Shown here: positions 8,147 through 16,630 of the stretch, piece after piece
Layout: each line of letters opens with the position of its first letter
How positions within the stretch are numbered: position 1 is the stretch's first letter
Source of the DNA: CAYXZO01 sp964469505
GTDB lineage: Bacteria > Fidelibacterota > UBA8477 > JABMPR01
Assembly (NCBI GenBank): GCA_964469505.1
Contig: CAYXZO010000010.1
Span: 1 to 53,999, forward strand
Direction: 5' to 3'
Length of the DNA: 53,999 nucleotides
The notes under the pieces: model-generated
The model's database searches: none
The model's input: the letters and a program-made list of their open reading frames with translations, nothing else
What the model was told of the DNA's origin: nothing
Translations under genes and position numbers: made by a program

Positions 8147-8885
8147 TTTTCTGTTACCCCCGGAATGGCTGAAACCAGATTTACGCATTGTGGCTTTTAC
8201 CGGTGCCGGTGTTTCAGCCGAAAGCGGTATTCCCACCTTTCGTGATCCCGGTGGCTTATGGGACGATTTCGATCCCCAGGAACTAGCTACTCCGGAAGGT
8301 TTCGATCGGGATCCCCGCCGTGTGCTTAGCTGGTACGCTCAGCGGCGCAGAGCCTTGGCACACGTCAAACCCAATCCAGCTCACATTGCCCTGGCCCAAT
8401 TACAACAGGCCCAACCGGAAATGCGGATAATTACCCAGAACATAGATGGTTTGCACCAGGCTGCCGGTGCCAAAGAGGTAATTGAGCTGCACGGCAATCT
8501 GCAGCGTTACATATGCCGAACCTGCCGCCAGCCGCTGGATTTGGAATGGGTCAATGGTGATGAGGACCCTTTGCCGCGCTGCAGCTGCGGTGGACTGCCC
8601 CGGCCAGATGTGGTTTGGTTCGGAGAGTATTTACCGGAGGAAGCCCTCCGAGCCGCCTTTGCCGCCGCCGAGGAAGCGGAACTCTTCCTCTCCATCGGTA
8701 CTTCCACGGAAGTCTATCCCGCCGCCCAACTGCCGTTTGAAGCTTTAAGCCACGGTGCCTGGGTAGTAGAAGTAAATCCTGAAAAAACACCTTTGACCGC
8801 CCGCGCTCACTTACACTTTGCCACCAAAGCTGGTGAAATCGTGCCTCGCCTGGTTGCGGAGATTCTTAATGGTGTCCAGACTTAA
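8139..8885 (+). CDS. NAD-dependent protein deacylase, sirtuin class III type
   Basis: A Sir2-family lysine deacylase (248 aa). ATG 8139 is preferred over 8127 because of AGGA at 8130-8133. NAD site: T-G-A-G-V-S-A-E-S-G-I-P-T-F-R (residues 21-35); Q-N-I-D (100-103) and catalytic H118 in E-L-H-G-N. The zinc cysteines are C126, C129, C148 and C150. Residues Y66 and R69 (W-Y-A-Q-R) match the Tyr-x-x-Arg pair that recognises succinyl/malonyl groups in SIRT5 and E. coli CobB, so desuccinylase activity is likely besides deacetylase activity. It overlaps rimO by 8 nt and the next gene by 17 nt. Confidence 0.93.
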   Translation: MADFLLPPEWLKPDLRIVAFTGAGVSAESGIPTFRDPGGLWDDFDPQELATPEGFDRDPRRVLSWYAQRRRALAHVKPNPAHIALAQLQQAQPEMRIITQNIDGLHQAAGAKEVIELHGNLQRYICRTCRQPLDLEWVNGDEDPLPRCSCGGLPRPDVVWFGEYLPEEALRAAFAAAEEAELFLSIGTSTEVYPAAQLPFEALSHGAWVVEVNPEKTPLTARAHLHFATKAGEIVPRLVAEILNGVQT

Positions 8886-10791
8886 GCTATTACCTCTCCT
8901 TTTTCTCGCCGGTTGCGCTTACTTCAACACGTTTTATAACGCCCAACAATATTTCAACCAGGCTCAGGAAGCCACCCGTGAGAACCAAACCAGTCAGGTA
9001 AGCGGGGAGGAGCTGAGGCTGTATTCCAAAGCCATCGAGAAAAGCAAGAAAGTGCTGCAGTTCTATTCAGACAGCAAATATGCCGATGATGCGGAGTTCA
9101 TCATCGCTCGATCATACTTTTTCCGGCAAGACTATGGCCTGGCTCAGCGGTATTTCCAGGAACTAGTGGAGAAATTTCCCAACTCCCCATATCGTCGAGA
9201 AATTCCGCTCTGGCTGGCCCGGTGCATTTTCAAACAGGGGGACAATGCCTTGGCTAAACACGAAGTGCGACGTTTTTTGAAAAAAGAAAAGCGGCGTAAA
9301 AAACGAGCCGATGGCTGGCTCCTTTTGGGCAAAATTGCGGTGGCTGAAGATAGTCTTGACCTGGCCCGCACCTATTTGGAACGGGTAGTGGAAGAAGCCC
9401 CGGATGATGCCACTCGGGCCGAGGCCCAATTTCAAATAGGCGAGTTGTACCGTAGCGCAGGTAATTACCGGGCGGCTCTCCAGGCCTATACCAGAGTTTT
9501 CAAGCTACATCCCCTGAAATCTTTGAAAACTCGGGCCATTATCGCCCAATCCCGGATGCTCAAGAAGTTGAATATGGCCGATAAAGCCATTTTAAAGATT
9601 CAGACGATGTTGGCCGATGAGGCATTCAAAGACATCAAAGGGGCGTTGGAGGTAGAACTGGGAAAGATCTACCTGGAGCAAGATCGTCTGGACGAAGCTC
9701 TTTCGCGCCTAACGGAAGTAACTGCCAGTTATAAAAATCAACCATTCGCAGCAGAAGCTTCGTTTTACTTGGGCGAGCTTTATTTGAAGAAGTTGAAGGA
9801 TTACAAGAAAGCATTAAAAGCATATCAAGCAGTGAACACATATTATCGAAAATCTCCCTTGGTTAAAAAAGCCAACGAAAGAATTGATGACATCAAACGC
9901 TATAAAAAGATTCAACTGGAATATTTGAATACCCAACGGGCACTGGAAGGTTTACCACCTTTAGGAAAGAAAAAAGCCAGGCGAAGCCGGAAACGATATG
10001 GGCGGCGTTATCGGGGACGAAACAATGCCCGCCGTCCAGGTTTCCCGGGGCCCGGTGGCTTGCCTGAGGAACAGGACAACCAAAGACCAATCAAGAAAAA
10101 AGAAACTACACAGGAACGCAAAATCGTCACTCACGAGGATTCAGTTAGGTTTCAACAAAAATTATGGGAGAACCGCTACGCTTTGGCGGAACACATGCTC
10201 TTCCGCTTCCAGGAACCGGATACCGCCTTAAAATTGCTGGATTCCATTGAAACAAATTGTCCCTTACTAGAATTGCGTAGGAAGTCTTCTTACATGAAGT
10301 ACTATGGTTTACAGTACGTGGCTCATGATAGCGCCGCGGCTGATACCGCCTGGCGACACATCCAGCTCAGTTATCCAACTTTTTTCCGTGAGATTACCAC
10401 CCATCCAGATTCCCAACGGGTTGACCAGCAAAGAGGAGCAATTCTATTTCGCAAAGGGGAGGAGGCCTTCCTGTCCGACGATTTCAAGACTGCGCGTCAC
10501 TGGTTCCAACGGACAGCCGATGACACTACCAATGACGAACAGTGGCGTCAGCGAGCCCTATTCGCTGTAGGATGGCTTTGCGACCATTATCTTTTCGATC
10601 GGGAAGGTGCTCTGGCAGCCTACCAACGTTTTCTGGACGTGTTTCCGGATTCACCATTAGCCCAGATGGTAAAACATAGACTCGATTTGCTGGAGGGAAA
10701 AGAAGTGACTGTCGCTTCACCATCTGAAACAACCAGACAAAAGAGAACATCTCCTAGAAAACGACCAAGAGGTGAAAAAGAATACAAATGA
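8869..10791 (+). CDS. TPR-repeat outer-membrane lipoprotein
   Basis: ATG 8869 gives a 640-residue protein with a lipoprotein signal (L-F-L-A-G-C, lipidated Cys about residue 17), and the mature end begins C-A-Y-F-N-T-F-Y-N-A-Q. Residues about 45-350 are helical repeats of tetratricopeptide type (for example Y-F-Q-E-L-V-E-K-F-P-N-S-P-Y and A-L-Q-A-Y-T-R-V-F-K-L-H-P), like BamD/YbgF. A strongly basic Arg/Lys/Gly linker follows near 380-430, then a second set of repeats to about 610, then another basic tail. The role is probably a periplasmic scaffold for envelope assembly; partners cannot be named from the sequence. The gene overlaps the sirtuin gene and is followed by cdsA. Confidence 0.8.
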   Translation: MVSRLKLLPLLFLAGCAYFNTFYNAQQYFNQAQEATRENQTSQVSGEELRLYSKAIEKSKKVLQFYSDSKYADDAEFIIARSYFFRQDYGLAQRYFQELVEKFPNSPYRREIPLWLARCIFKQGDNALAKHEVRRFLKKEKRRKKRADGWLLLGKIAVAEDSLDLARTYLERVVEEAPDDATRAEAQFQIGELYRSAGNYRAALQAYTRVFKLHPLKSLKTRAIIAQSRMLKKLNMADKAILKIQTMLADEAFKDIKGALEVELGKIYLEQDRLDEALSRLTEVTASYKNQPFAAEASFYLGELYLKKLKDYKKALKAYQAVNTYYRKSPLVKKANERIDDIKRYKKIQLEYLNTQRALEGLPPLGKKKARRSRKRYGRRYRGRNNARRPGFPGPGGLPEEQDNQRPIKKKETTQERKIVTHEDSVRFQQKLWENRYALAEHMLFRFQEPDTALKLLDSIETNCPLLELRRKSSYMKYYGLQYVAHDSAAADTAWRHIQLSYPTFFREITTHPDSQRVDQQRGAILFRKGEEAFLSDDFKTARHWFQRTADDTTNDEQWRQRALFAVGWLCDHYLFDREGALAAYQRFLDVFPDSPLAQMVKHRLDLLEGKEVTVASPSETTRQKRTSPRKRPRGEKEYK

Positions 10792-10859
10792 TGGGAGAAA
10801 TCGTTAAAGAATTGTTATACACCCTATTCTTGAATAGATTCCGCGCCCGTTATGGCTAA
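10788..10859 (+). CDS. Possible 23-residue leader peptide
   Basis: A short frame starts at ATG 10788, overlapping the stop of the TPR gene (ATGA), and ends with TAA at 10857-10859, inside the first codons of cdsA. The peptide would read M-M-G-E-I-V-K-E-L-L-Y-T-L-F-L-N-R-F-R-A-R-Y-G. It exactly bridges the 60-nt gap, so it could couple translation of cdsA, whose own start has no obvious ribosome site. It could equally be chance. Confidence 0.2.
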   Translation: MMGEIVKELLYTLFLNRFRARYG

Positions 10860-11694
10860 GTACTCCAATTTCAAAGCCCGCGCCATCTTTTCCATCCTGG
10901 CAATTGCTTTCGTGGTGGGTATCACTCTCTACTCCCAGCCACTGTTTACCGCATTCTTCTTCATCGCAGGGGGTGTGGTTCTCTCTGAGATGCTGAACGC
11001 CGCAAGAGAGAAAGGTCTAACCCCCAATCGCTATCTGGCCTATCTGTTGTACCTGGTTGTTTTCATCGCCTGGACTAGGCGACCGGAGTGGTTACCAGCA
11101 GCCCTGATGGTGGGGATATATCTCGCTTTCGGCTGGGAGTTGTTTCGCAAAAAGCCCAATGTATTGGCCTCCGTCGGTGTCGTTTTCCTAGGGGCGGTAT
11201 ATACCGGGTTGGTTTTTGCTACTTTCGTGCGCTTCCAGCAGATGACCTGGGGAATTAAATCCGGGGCTGGTCCCTTGGAAGGGGGACGGGTATTGCTCAC
11301 CATTTTCATCGGGGTTTGGAGCTGTGATATCCTGGCCTATATGATAGGCACCCCCTGGGGGCGGCATAAGATTTTCCCCCGGGTAAGTCCCAAGAAAAGC
11401 TGGGAAGGTACTCTGGGAGGAATTGGTGGAGCCGCCCTGGGAGTTTTCATTTCTGGCTGGAGCGGCCTGATGCCGGCCTTTTCCATTTCCACCGCTTTGT
11501 GGTTGACCTTCTTCACCGGGGTTATGGGCCAGGTAGGTGATTTTGCTGAATCCTTGGTCAAGCGTGACGCAGGTTTGAAAGACTCATCCAACTTGATACC
11601 CGGCCATGGTGGTGCCTGGGATCGCCTAGATTCCCTGATGTTTGCAGTTCCCATGGCATATCTGTACTTCCAATTAACGGGTGGGATTCTTTGA
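10852..11694 (+). CDS. cdsA: Phosphatidate cytidylyltransferase CdsA
   Basis: An inner-membrane enzyme that makes CDP-diacylglycerol from phosphatidic acid and CTP (280 aa). About seven or eight hydrophobic helices are visible. The C-terminal signature is essentially complete: S-P-K-K-S-W-E-G-T-L-G-G, then L-V-K-R-D-A-G-L-K-D-S-S-N-L-I-P-G-H-G-G and D-R-L-D-S-L. It lies in the same gene run as pgsA, which uses its product. The TGA overlaps the TTG start of the following binding-protein gene. No clear ribosome site precedes the ATG, so coupling to upstream translation is likely. Confidence 0.95.
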   Translation: MAKYSNFKARAIFSILAIAFVVGITLYSQPLFTAFFFIAGGVVLSEMLNAAREKGLTPNRYLAYLLYLVVFIAWTRRPEWLPAALMVGIYLAFGWELFRKKPNVLASVGVVFLGAVYTGLVFATFVRFQQMTWGIKSGAGPLEGGRVLLTIFIGVWSCDILAYMIGTPWGRHKIFPRVSPKKSWEGTLGGIGGAALGVFISGWSGLMPAFSISTALWLTFFTGVMGQVGDFAESLVKRDAGLKDSSNLIPGHGGAWDRLDSLMFAVPMAYLYFQLTGGIL

Positions 11695-13526
11695 AACGCT
11701 CCTTTTTAATTCAATTCATCATTTATCTGCTAGCGGTTACCTGGACCAACCTGCGGCATCCCTTGGAAGAGCCAGTAAAGGATTTCGATTTTGGGACTGC
11801 CGGTGGGATTCAAGTCGATTTGAAACCTGGACAAAGTTTCTTTACTAGCTCGGTGGATACTATGCCGCCTCGCACGGGAGGCACGCTGGTTATGGCCATT
11901 TCCGCGGAGCCTGAAAATCTGAATTATTACACTTCAACTTCCGCCGTGGCCAAACAAATCCTGGACTATGTGTTTGAACCATTGCTGGATTATGATTATC
12001 GGGATTGGACTTTATCGCGTCCCGTTTTAGCGGAGCGCTTTTCTATCTCACCCGATCATAAAACGTACACATTTTACTTGAGAAAAAACATCTACTGGCA
12101 TGATGGACAGAAACTTACAGCTGCAGATGTATTGTTCTCTCTCAAAGCCATCCTTAATCCATTTGTGGATGACGCTCCTCTCAGGGCCTATTACCAGAAA
12201 GTCATAGAGGCTCACACCAGCGGTGACAGTGTGTTTCAGGTTTCCACTTCCGATACTTATTTCTTGAACCTCGAGTTCCTGGGAGGTTTCGCCGTTTTGC
12301 CGGAACATCTCTACGATCCCCAGCACATACTCCGACGCTATTCCGTGGCTGATCTCATGAACCCTGCTATCATGAAGGAGGCCACCGATTTACGTCAGTG
12401 GGCCGACGATTTCAACACCAGTTCCATGAATCGCCCTGCGGGGAAGAATGCGGCACCCCTCATCGGCAGCGGACCTTATCGTTTTTACCGCTGGTCAACA
12501 GGTGACTACATCGCACTTATTCGTAATCGGAATTACTGGCACTCGGGAGAATATATCCCTGGTTTCGCGCCCCAGGCCGGATATTTGGACACTATTATTT
12601 TCAAGATCATTCAAGATCCCACGGCTAAGTTGACGGCCCTGAAAGCTGGGGATGTAGCTTTTGTGCCTCGGTTACGAGCTATCCAATATTTTGAGCAGAC
12701 CAACAGCCCGGATTTCCTTGAACGATTTCAAAAAGTCACATATGTGGTTCCGGCATACAGTTATATCGGCTGGAATAACAGCCGTCCCTATTTCCGTGAT
12801 AAGCGGGTACGTCAGGCTATGACCATGCTCATTGATCGGGATTCTTTCAACAAATACGTGAATTACAACCTGGGAATACCAACTATCGGGCCCTTCTACA
12901 TCTATGGCAAGCAATACAATCATAATATCAAACGCTGGCCCTATGATCCGGAGCGGGCCGTGGAATTGCTGGATGAAGCCGGATGGGTGGACCATGACGG
13001 CGATGGTATTCGAGATAAAGATGGAATCCCATTCCGCTTCACCTTTTCCATCTCTGAAGGCTCCAGAGCTTCCAAATACATGGCGCTGATGATGAAAGAG
13101 GATCTGCGCAAAATTGGGATAGAAGTGAGTATTCGCTCCTTGGAATGGTCGGTTTATGTGGAGAATCTGCGGGATCGGCGCTTCGATGTAGTAATGTTGC
13201 TTTGGATTGGAGGCCTGGAAAGCGATCCATACCAGATCTGGCATTCGGACAACATTGAGAATCGCGGCTCCAACTTTGTGGGTTTCCGAAACGCCGAAGC
13301 CGATTCCCTGATTATGGTAGCCCGCTACGAAATGGACCCAGTGAAGCGCAACGCCATGTATTACCGATTTCAAGAAATTCTGCATGAAGAACAACCATAC
13401 ACCTTCCTGTATTACCAACGGGATGCCGCCGCCTATTCCAAGCGCTTTTACGGGGTGAAATGGCTGCCTATCCGCCCTGGGTATAAACTGTTCAGCTGGT
13501 GGGATGGGGCGGCCCCATTGCCATAG
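11691..13526 (+). CDS. Peptide/solute ABC transporter substrate-binding protein (family 5)
   Basis: A 611-residue extracytoplasmic binding protein of the OppA/DppA/YejA type. It starts at TTG 11691 with a signal peptide (basic M-K-R then a hydrophobic stretch to about residue 20). Family features include G-G-T-L-V-M-A-I-S-A-E-P-E-N-L-N near residue 63, W-H-D-G-Q-K-L-T-A-A-D-V, G-S-G-P-Y-R-F-Y-R-W, and D-K-R-V-R-Q-A-M-T-M-L-I-D-R. An acidic D-H-D-G-D-G-I-R-D-K-D-G loop near residue 430 resembles a calcium loop and is common in this family. Two permease genes follow at once. The ligand, probably an oligopeptide, cannot be read from the sequence. Confidence 0.9.
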   Translation: MKRSFLIQFIIYLLAVTWTNLRHPLEEPVKDFDFGTAGGIQVDLKPGQSFFTSSVDTMPPRTGGTLVMAISAEPENLNYYTSTSAVAKQILDYVFEPLLDYDYRDWTLSRPVLAERFSISPDHKTYTFYLRKNIYWHDGQKLTAADVLFSLKAILNPFVDDAPLRAYYQKVIEAHTSGDSVFQVSTSDTYFLNLEFLGGFAVLPEHLYDPQHILRRYSVADLMNPAIMKEATDLRQWADDFNTSSMNRPAGKNAAPLIGSGPYRFYRWSTGDYIALIRNRNYWHSGEYIPGFAPQAGYLDTIIFKIIQDPTAKLTALKAGDVAFVPRLRAIQYFEQTNSPDFLERFQKVTYVVPAYSYIGWNNSRPYFRDKRVRQAMTMLIDRDSFNKYVNYNLGIPTIGPFYIYGKQYNHNIKRWPYDPERAVELLDEAGWVDHDGDGIRDKDGIPFRFTFSISEGSRASKYMALMMKEDLRKIGIEVSIRSLEWSVYVENLRDRRFDVVMLLWIGGLESDPYQIWHSDNIENRGSNFVGFRNAEADSLIMVARYEMDPVKRNAMYYRFQEILHEEQPYTFLYYQRDAAAYSKRFYGVKWLPIRPGYKLFSWWDGAAPLP

Positions 13527-13532
13527 GTTGAG

Positions 13533-14918
13533 ATGACTAATTACATCATAAAACGCTTATTTCTGATTTTTCCAACCCTGTTCGGGATTTCGCTGATCAC
13601 TTTTATAATCATTAAAATGGCTCCCGGTGATCCTACCGCGTTCAAGATGGGGAGTCAGCAAATGGGGCTAGCAGCCGATCAAACCATGGCGCAGCACATT
13701 ATCGAACAAACCCGGGAGATATACGGGCTGGATAAGCCGGTTTTGCTGAATTTGCATATTTTTACTTACGAAAAGGACTGGGAAAAGCTTCGCCGGGCTC
13801 TGGAAGCTGACCCCCAGTTGAAAGGCAGGGAATATCAGAAGCTGCTTGAACCACTGAAACAGGCCGGCGAAGTGGCGGTACCCTTCCTGGTGGAAAAGGT
13901 ATTGAATGATTCGACACCATTGCCACTACGCAAAGCCGCCCTGGAAGTGCTTACCTTGAAACAGCACCTGGCGGTGCGGCCTGAAATGGACTTAAAGGTG
14001 CAGCTTGATTATGTCCGGCGTTGGTGGTTCGGTGGACGAGACTCTACCGAAGTGACCCCCAGTGCTAGAGAACAATACCAATTCACCTTCATGGCCAAGC
14101 TGAAGCGTGTTTTTACCGATGCCCAGTATCCCCGGTGGTTGGTCCGGATGATGTCTTTAGATTTCGGTCGTTCCATCAAAGATGACCGTCCCGTGTGGGA
14201 TCATATCAAAGAGCGGGTGCCCGTCACCTTAATTTTCACTCTTACTTCATTTTTTCTGGCATACCTGATTGCCATTCCTTTGGGGATTTACTCCGCCACT
14301 CACCCATATACGCTGGGTGACAAAATCACCACAGTGATTCTGTTTATTCTTTACTCCCTGCCCAATTTTTGGGTGGCTACCATGGCCATTGTATTCTTTG
14401 GCGGAGGAGACTTCCTTGATTGGTTCCCCGTTTCCGGATTACACAGCCTGGGGTATGAAAAGCTGAGTATCTGGGCCCGTTTCGGTGACTTATTGCACCA
14501 CATTGCCTTGCCTTTAATTGTCTGGACCTACGGTAGTTTTTCCGCTCTGTCACGTTATATGCGGGGCGCTATGCTGGAGGTGATTCGTCAGGATTATATC
14601 CGCACCGCCCGGGCCAAAGGCCTGTCGGAGCGAGTGGTTACCTATAAACATGCCCTACGTAATTCGTTGATTCCCATCATCACCATGCTGGCTAATTTGT
14701 TGCCACTGGCGATCTCCGGTTCCATCATCATTGAATCCATTTTTTCTATCCCTGGTATGGGACAACTGGCCTTTCAGGCGGTGCTGTATCGGGATTATCC
14801 CATAATAATGGCTGTTTCTACCCTAAGTGCCGTTCTGACTCTATTTGGTATTTTGCTTTCAGATATTCTTTACGCTCTGGTTGATCCACGGATTTCTTTC
14901 GAAGGAGGCCCCTCGTGA
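13533..14918 (+). CDS. Peptide ABC transporter permease (OppB/DppB type) with a HEAT-like insert
   Basis: An inner-membrane permease of the peptide/nickel importer family, 461 aa against a usual 305-365. TM1 (residues 8-28) and the family P-G-D-P-T follow the normal plan, and from about residue 207 (M-S-L-D-F-G-R-S-I) to the end the protein is canonical, with five more helices and the cytoplasmic EAA loop (R-T-A-R-A-K-G-L-S-E near 365). Between residues 78 and 200 there is an extra, probably periplasmic, segment. Within it A-V-P-F-L-V-E-K-V-L-N-D and P-L-R-K-A-A-L-E-V-L have the spacing of a HEAT-type helical repeat. It begins 7 nt after the binding-protein gene. Confidence 0.88.
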   Translation: MTNYIIKRLFLIFPTLFGISLITFIIIKMAPGDPTAFKMGSQQMGLAADQTMAQHIIEQTREIYGLDKPVLLNLHIFTYEKDWEKLRRALEADPQLKGREYQKLLEPLKQAGEVAVPFLVEKVLNDSTPLPLRKAALEVLTLKQHLAVRPEMDLKVQLDYVRRWWFGGRDSTEVTPSAREQYQFTFMAKLKRVFTDAQYPRWLVRMMSLDFGRSIKDDRPVWDHIKERVPVTLIFTLTSFFLAYLIAIPLGIYSATHPYTLGDKITTVILFILYSLPNFWVATMAIVFFGGGDFLDWFPVSGLHSLGYEKLSIWARFGDLLHHIALPLIVWTYGSFSALSRYMRGAMLEVIRQDYIRTARAKGLSERVVTYKHALRNSLIPIITMLANLLPLAISGSIIIESIFSIPGMGQLAFQAVLYRDYPIIMAVSTLSAVLTLFGILLSDILYALVDPRISFEGGPS

Positions 14919-15943
14919 ACGCCCCCAGCCGCACCTATTTCCAGATTGTGCGGAGCCAGTTCTACCGTAACCGCTTGGCGGTTTTCTCTCTACACATCAT
15001 CTACGTATTACTGTTCATCTTCATTATGGCTGATTTTCTGGCCAACGACAAACCCCTGGTGATGCGCTACAAAGGTGAACTTTACTTCCCAGTATTGCGG
15101 GAATATGGAGTCAAGTACCTAGGGCTCTCCTGGCAGAAACCCTTCCGGGCCCAGCAATGGAAACTTTTGGCCCAAAAATTCGAGCCGGGGGATTGGGCTA
15201 TTTATCCGCCGGTACCTTATTCTCCCAACGAATACAATCTGAAGCGCAAACTGGAGCCCCCTTCCTGGACCCATCCCTGCGGCACAGATGAATTGGGAAG
15301 AGATGTGCTTTCACAATTGATCCACGGTGCCCGTGTTTCCTTGCTGGTGGGGTTCGTGGCAGTGGCTATTTATGTCGTCATCGGAGTATTTCTGGGGGCT
15401 CTGGCAGGTTATTACGGGGGCTGGGTAGATATGGTTATCCTGCGACTGATAGAAGTAATGATCACCTTCCCCCGCATGTTCCTCATTATCACTATTGTGG
15501 CGGTAACCGAGACCCAGTCCATTTTAAACATTATGGTGATTTTAGGGCTCACGGGCTGGACGGGCGTGGCCCGTTTCACTCGGGGTGAGTTTCTGCGCGT
15601 AAAGAATGAAGAATATATCCAGGCTGCCCGGGCCTTAGGATTCAGTGACTTCCGCACCATCTTCAGGCATGTTCTACCCAACACTCTTACACCAGTGTTG
15701 GTAACGGCCACATTCGGGGTGGCGGCGGCTATTCTCATTGAATCAGGACTTTCCTTCCTGGGTTTTGGGGCACCCCCGGAGCAAGCCAGTTGGGGGGCTT
15801 TGCTTTCCGGAGCAAGAGACCTGTTACCCAGCGGCTGGTGGCTAACCACGTTCCCGGGGTTAGCCATATTCATTACCGTGACGGTTTACAACCTGGTGGG
15901 TGAGGGCTTGAGGGATGCCCTTGATCCTCGCTTGAAGGAGTGA
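14915..15943 (+). CDS. Peptide ABC transporter permease (OppC/YejE type)
   Basis: The second permease subunit, 342 aa, starting at GTG 14915 and overlapping the previous stop. After TM1 it has an extended periplasmic loop starting A-N-D-K-P-L-V-M-R-Y-K-G-E-L-Y-F-P-V, a pattern shared with YejE-like permeases. The core follows from H-P-C-G-T-D-E-L-G-R-D-V-L-S with the cytoplasmic EAA loop A-A-R-A-L-G-F-S-D-F. The importer lacks its ATPases here: the next genes are a toxin-antitoxin pair, so OppD/OppF-type subunits must be encoded elsewhere or be shared. Confidence 0.9.
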   Translation: MNAPSRTYFQIVRSQFYRNRLAVFSLHIIYVLLFIFIMADFLANDKPLVMRYKGELYFPVLREYGVKYLGLSWQKPFRAQQWKLLAQKFEPGDWAIYPPVPYSPNEYNLKRKLEPPSWTHPCGTDELGRDVLSQLIHGARVSLLVGFVAVAIYVVIGVFLGALAGYYGGWVDMVILRLIEVMITFPRMFLIITIVAVTETQSILNIMVILGLTGWTGVARFTRGEFLRVKNEEYIQAARALGFSDFRTIFRHVLPNTLTPVLVTATFGVAAAILIESGLSFLGFGAPPEQASWGALLSGARDLLPSGWWLTTFPGLAIFITVTVYNLVGEGLRDALDPRLKE

Positions 15944-15960
15944 TCACCGAAATGATCCTG

Positions 15961-15976
15961 AAAAGCCACTGCTTTT
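15961..15976 (+). terminator. Small hairpin after the peptide permease
   Basis: AAAAGC and GCTTTT form a 6-bp stem with loop CACT, with a further CTTTTT at 15986-15991. It lies 17 nt after the permease stop and may end the long upstream run, but the T-run is not directly adjacent, so this is weak. Confidence 0.3.
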
Positions 15977-16052
15977 GGGGTTTAGCTTTTTATGGCTATT
16001 ATCTTATGTTGATGGAAATGATAGCAAAAATGAGTTTAATTCAGATAAAACC

Positions 16053-16076
16053 ATGGCCTATTAGGCGAACGGCCAT
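16053..16076 (+). promoter_or_regulatory. Inverted repeat just before the hicB ribosome site
   Basis: ATGGCC (16053-16058) and GGCCAT (16071-16076) are perfect inverted half-sites 12 nt apart, directly upstream of AGGAGG (16078-16083) and the hicB ATG. It could be an operator for autoregulation, as is usual in hic operons, or an RNA hairpin controlling access to the ribosome site. The rest of 15944-16087 shows no other feature. Confidence 0.4.
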
Positions 16077-16087
16077 AGGAGGTGCCC

Positions 16088-16300
16088 ATGAAATATCGAG
16101 TCATAATTGAACGAGATGAAGACGGTGTATTCGTAGCTGAAGTTCCAGCATTACCGGGTTGTGTTGCTCAGGGGAATACCCGTACGGAAGTGCTGAAAAA
16201 TATTCGGGAGGCGATTGAAGCTTACATCGAAAGCTTAACAGCGCATCACGAGCCCGTTCCCCCCTCTATTGATGAAGAAATAATTGAGGTGAGTGGTTGA
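16088..16300 (+). CDS. hicB: HicB-family antitoxin
   Basis: A 70-residue HicB antitoxin with the partial RNase H-like fold: M-K-Y-R-V-I-I-E-R-D-E-D-G-V-F-V-A-E-V-P-A-L-P-G-C and the conserved later helix L-K-N-I-R-E-A-I-E-A-Y-I-E. It ends soon after that domain and has no room for the C-terminal ribbon-helix-helix or HTH DNA-binding part of longer HicB proteins. ATG 16088 is chosen over GTG 16082 because of the strong GGAGG. It neutralises the HicA toxin encoded just downstream; the stop overlaps the hicA start (TTGA). Confidence 0.93.
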   Translation: MKYRVIIERDEDGVFVAEVPALPGCVAQGNTRTEVLKNIREAIEAYIESLTAHHEPVPPSIDEEIIEVSG

Positions 16301-16521
16301 CTATTCTTCCCAGATTATCCGGACGCGAAGTCGTTGCGGCTTTATCAAAAATCGGTTACGAAAAAGATAGACAAAAAGGCAGTCACATAGTTTTAAGGCA
16401 AATTACTTATCCACATAGACGAGTGGTTGTACCGGATCATCGGGAGATAGCCAAGGGAACATTACGCAAGATCATAAGGGAAGTTGGCTTAACCGTCGAT
16501 GAATTTAAAAGTCTTTTATAA
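16297..16521 (+). CDS. hicA: HicA-family mRNA interferase toxin
   Basis: A 74-residue HicA toxin with a double-stranded RNA-binding-like fold, starting at TTG 16297. The family core is intact: L-S-G-R-E-V-V-A-A-L-S-K-I-G-Y, then K-G-S-H-I-V-L-R with the catalytic His (H30 or so), and V-V-V-P-D-H-R-E-I-A-K-G-T-L-R-K-I-I-R-E. Members cleave mRNA independently of ribosomes and are held inactive by HicB. The antitoxin-first gene order is the reverse of the E. coli hicAB order. The pair sits between two unrelated runs and may have arrived by transfer. The 109 nt that follow hold no recognisable feature. Confidence 0.92.
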   Translation: MTILPRLSGREVVAALSKIGYEKDRQKGSHIVLRQITYPHRRVVVPDHREIAKGTLRKIIREVGLTVDEFKSLL

Positions 16522-16630
16522 AACGAAGGCGGTTTCAGTTAAATATTGGAAATACAATCTTCATATCATCTTACCAAAGGTGGGAAAGTTCATTTAAAAC
16601 AACCATACAATCTGGGAGAAGGAATCTCAG

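Noticed and set aside
12672..13418. A 248-residue open frame on the minus strand opposite the peptide-binding protein
   Set aside because: It is fully antisense to a clear family 5 binding protein and has no signal, motif or ribosome site; open length reflects codon bias on the other strand.
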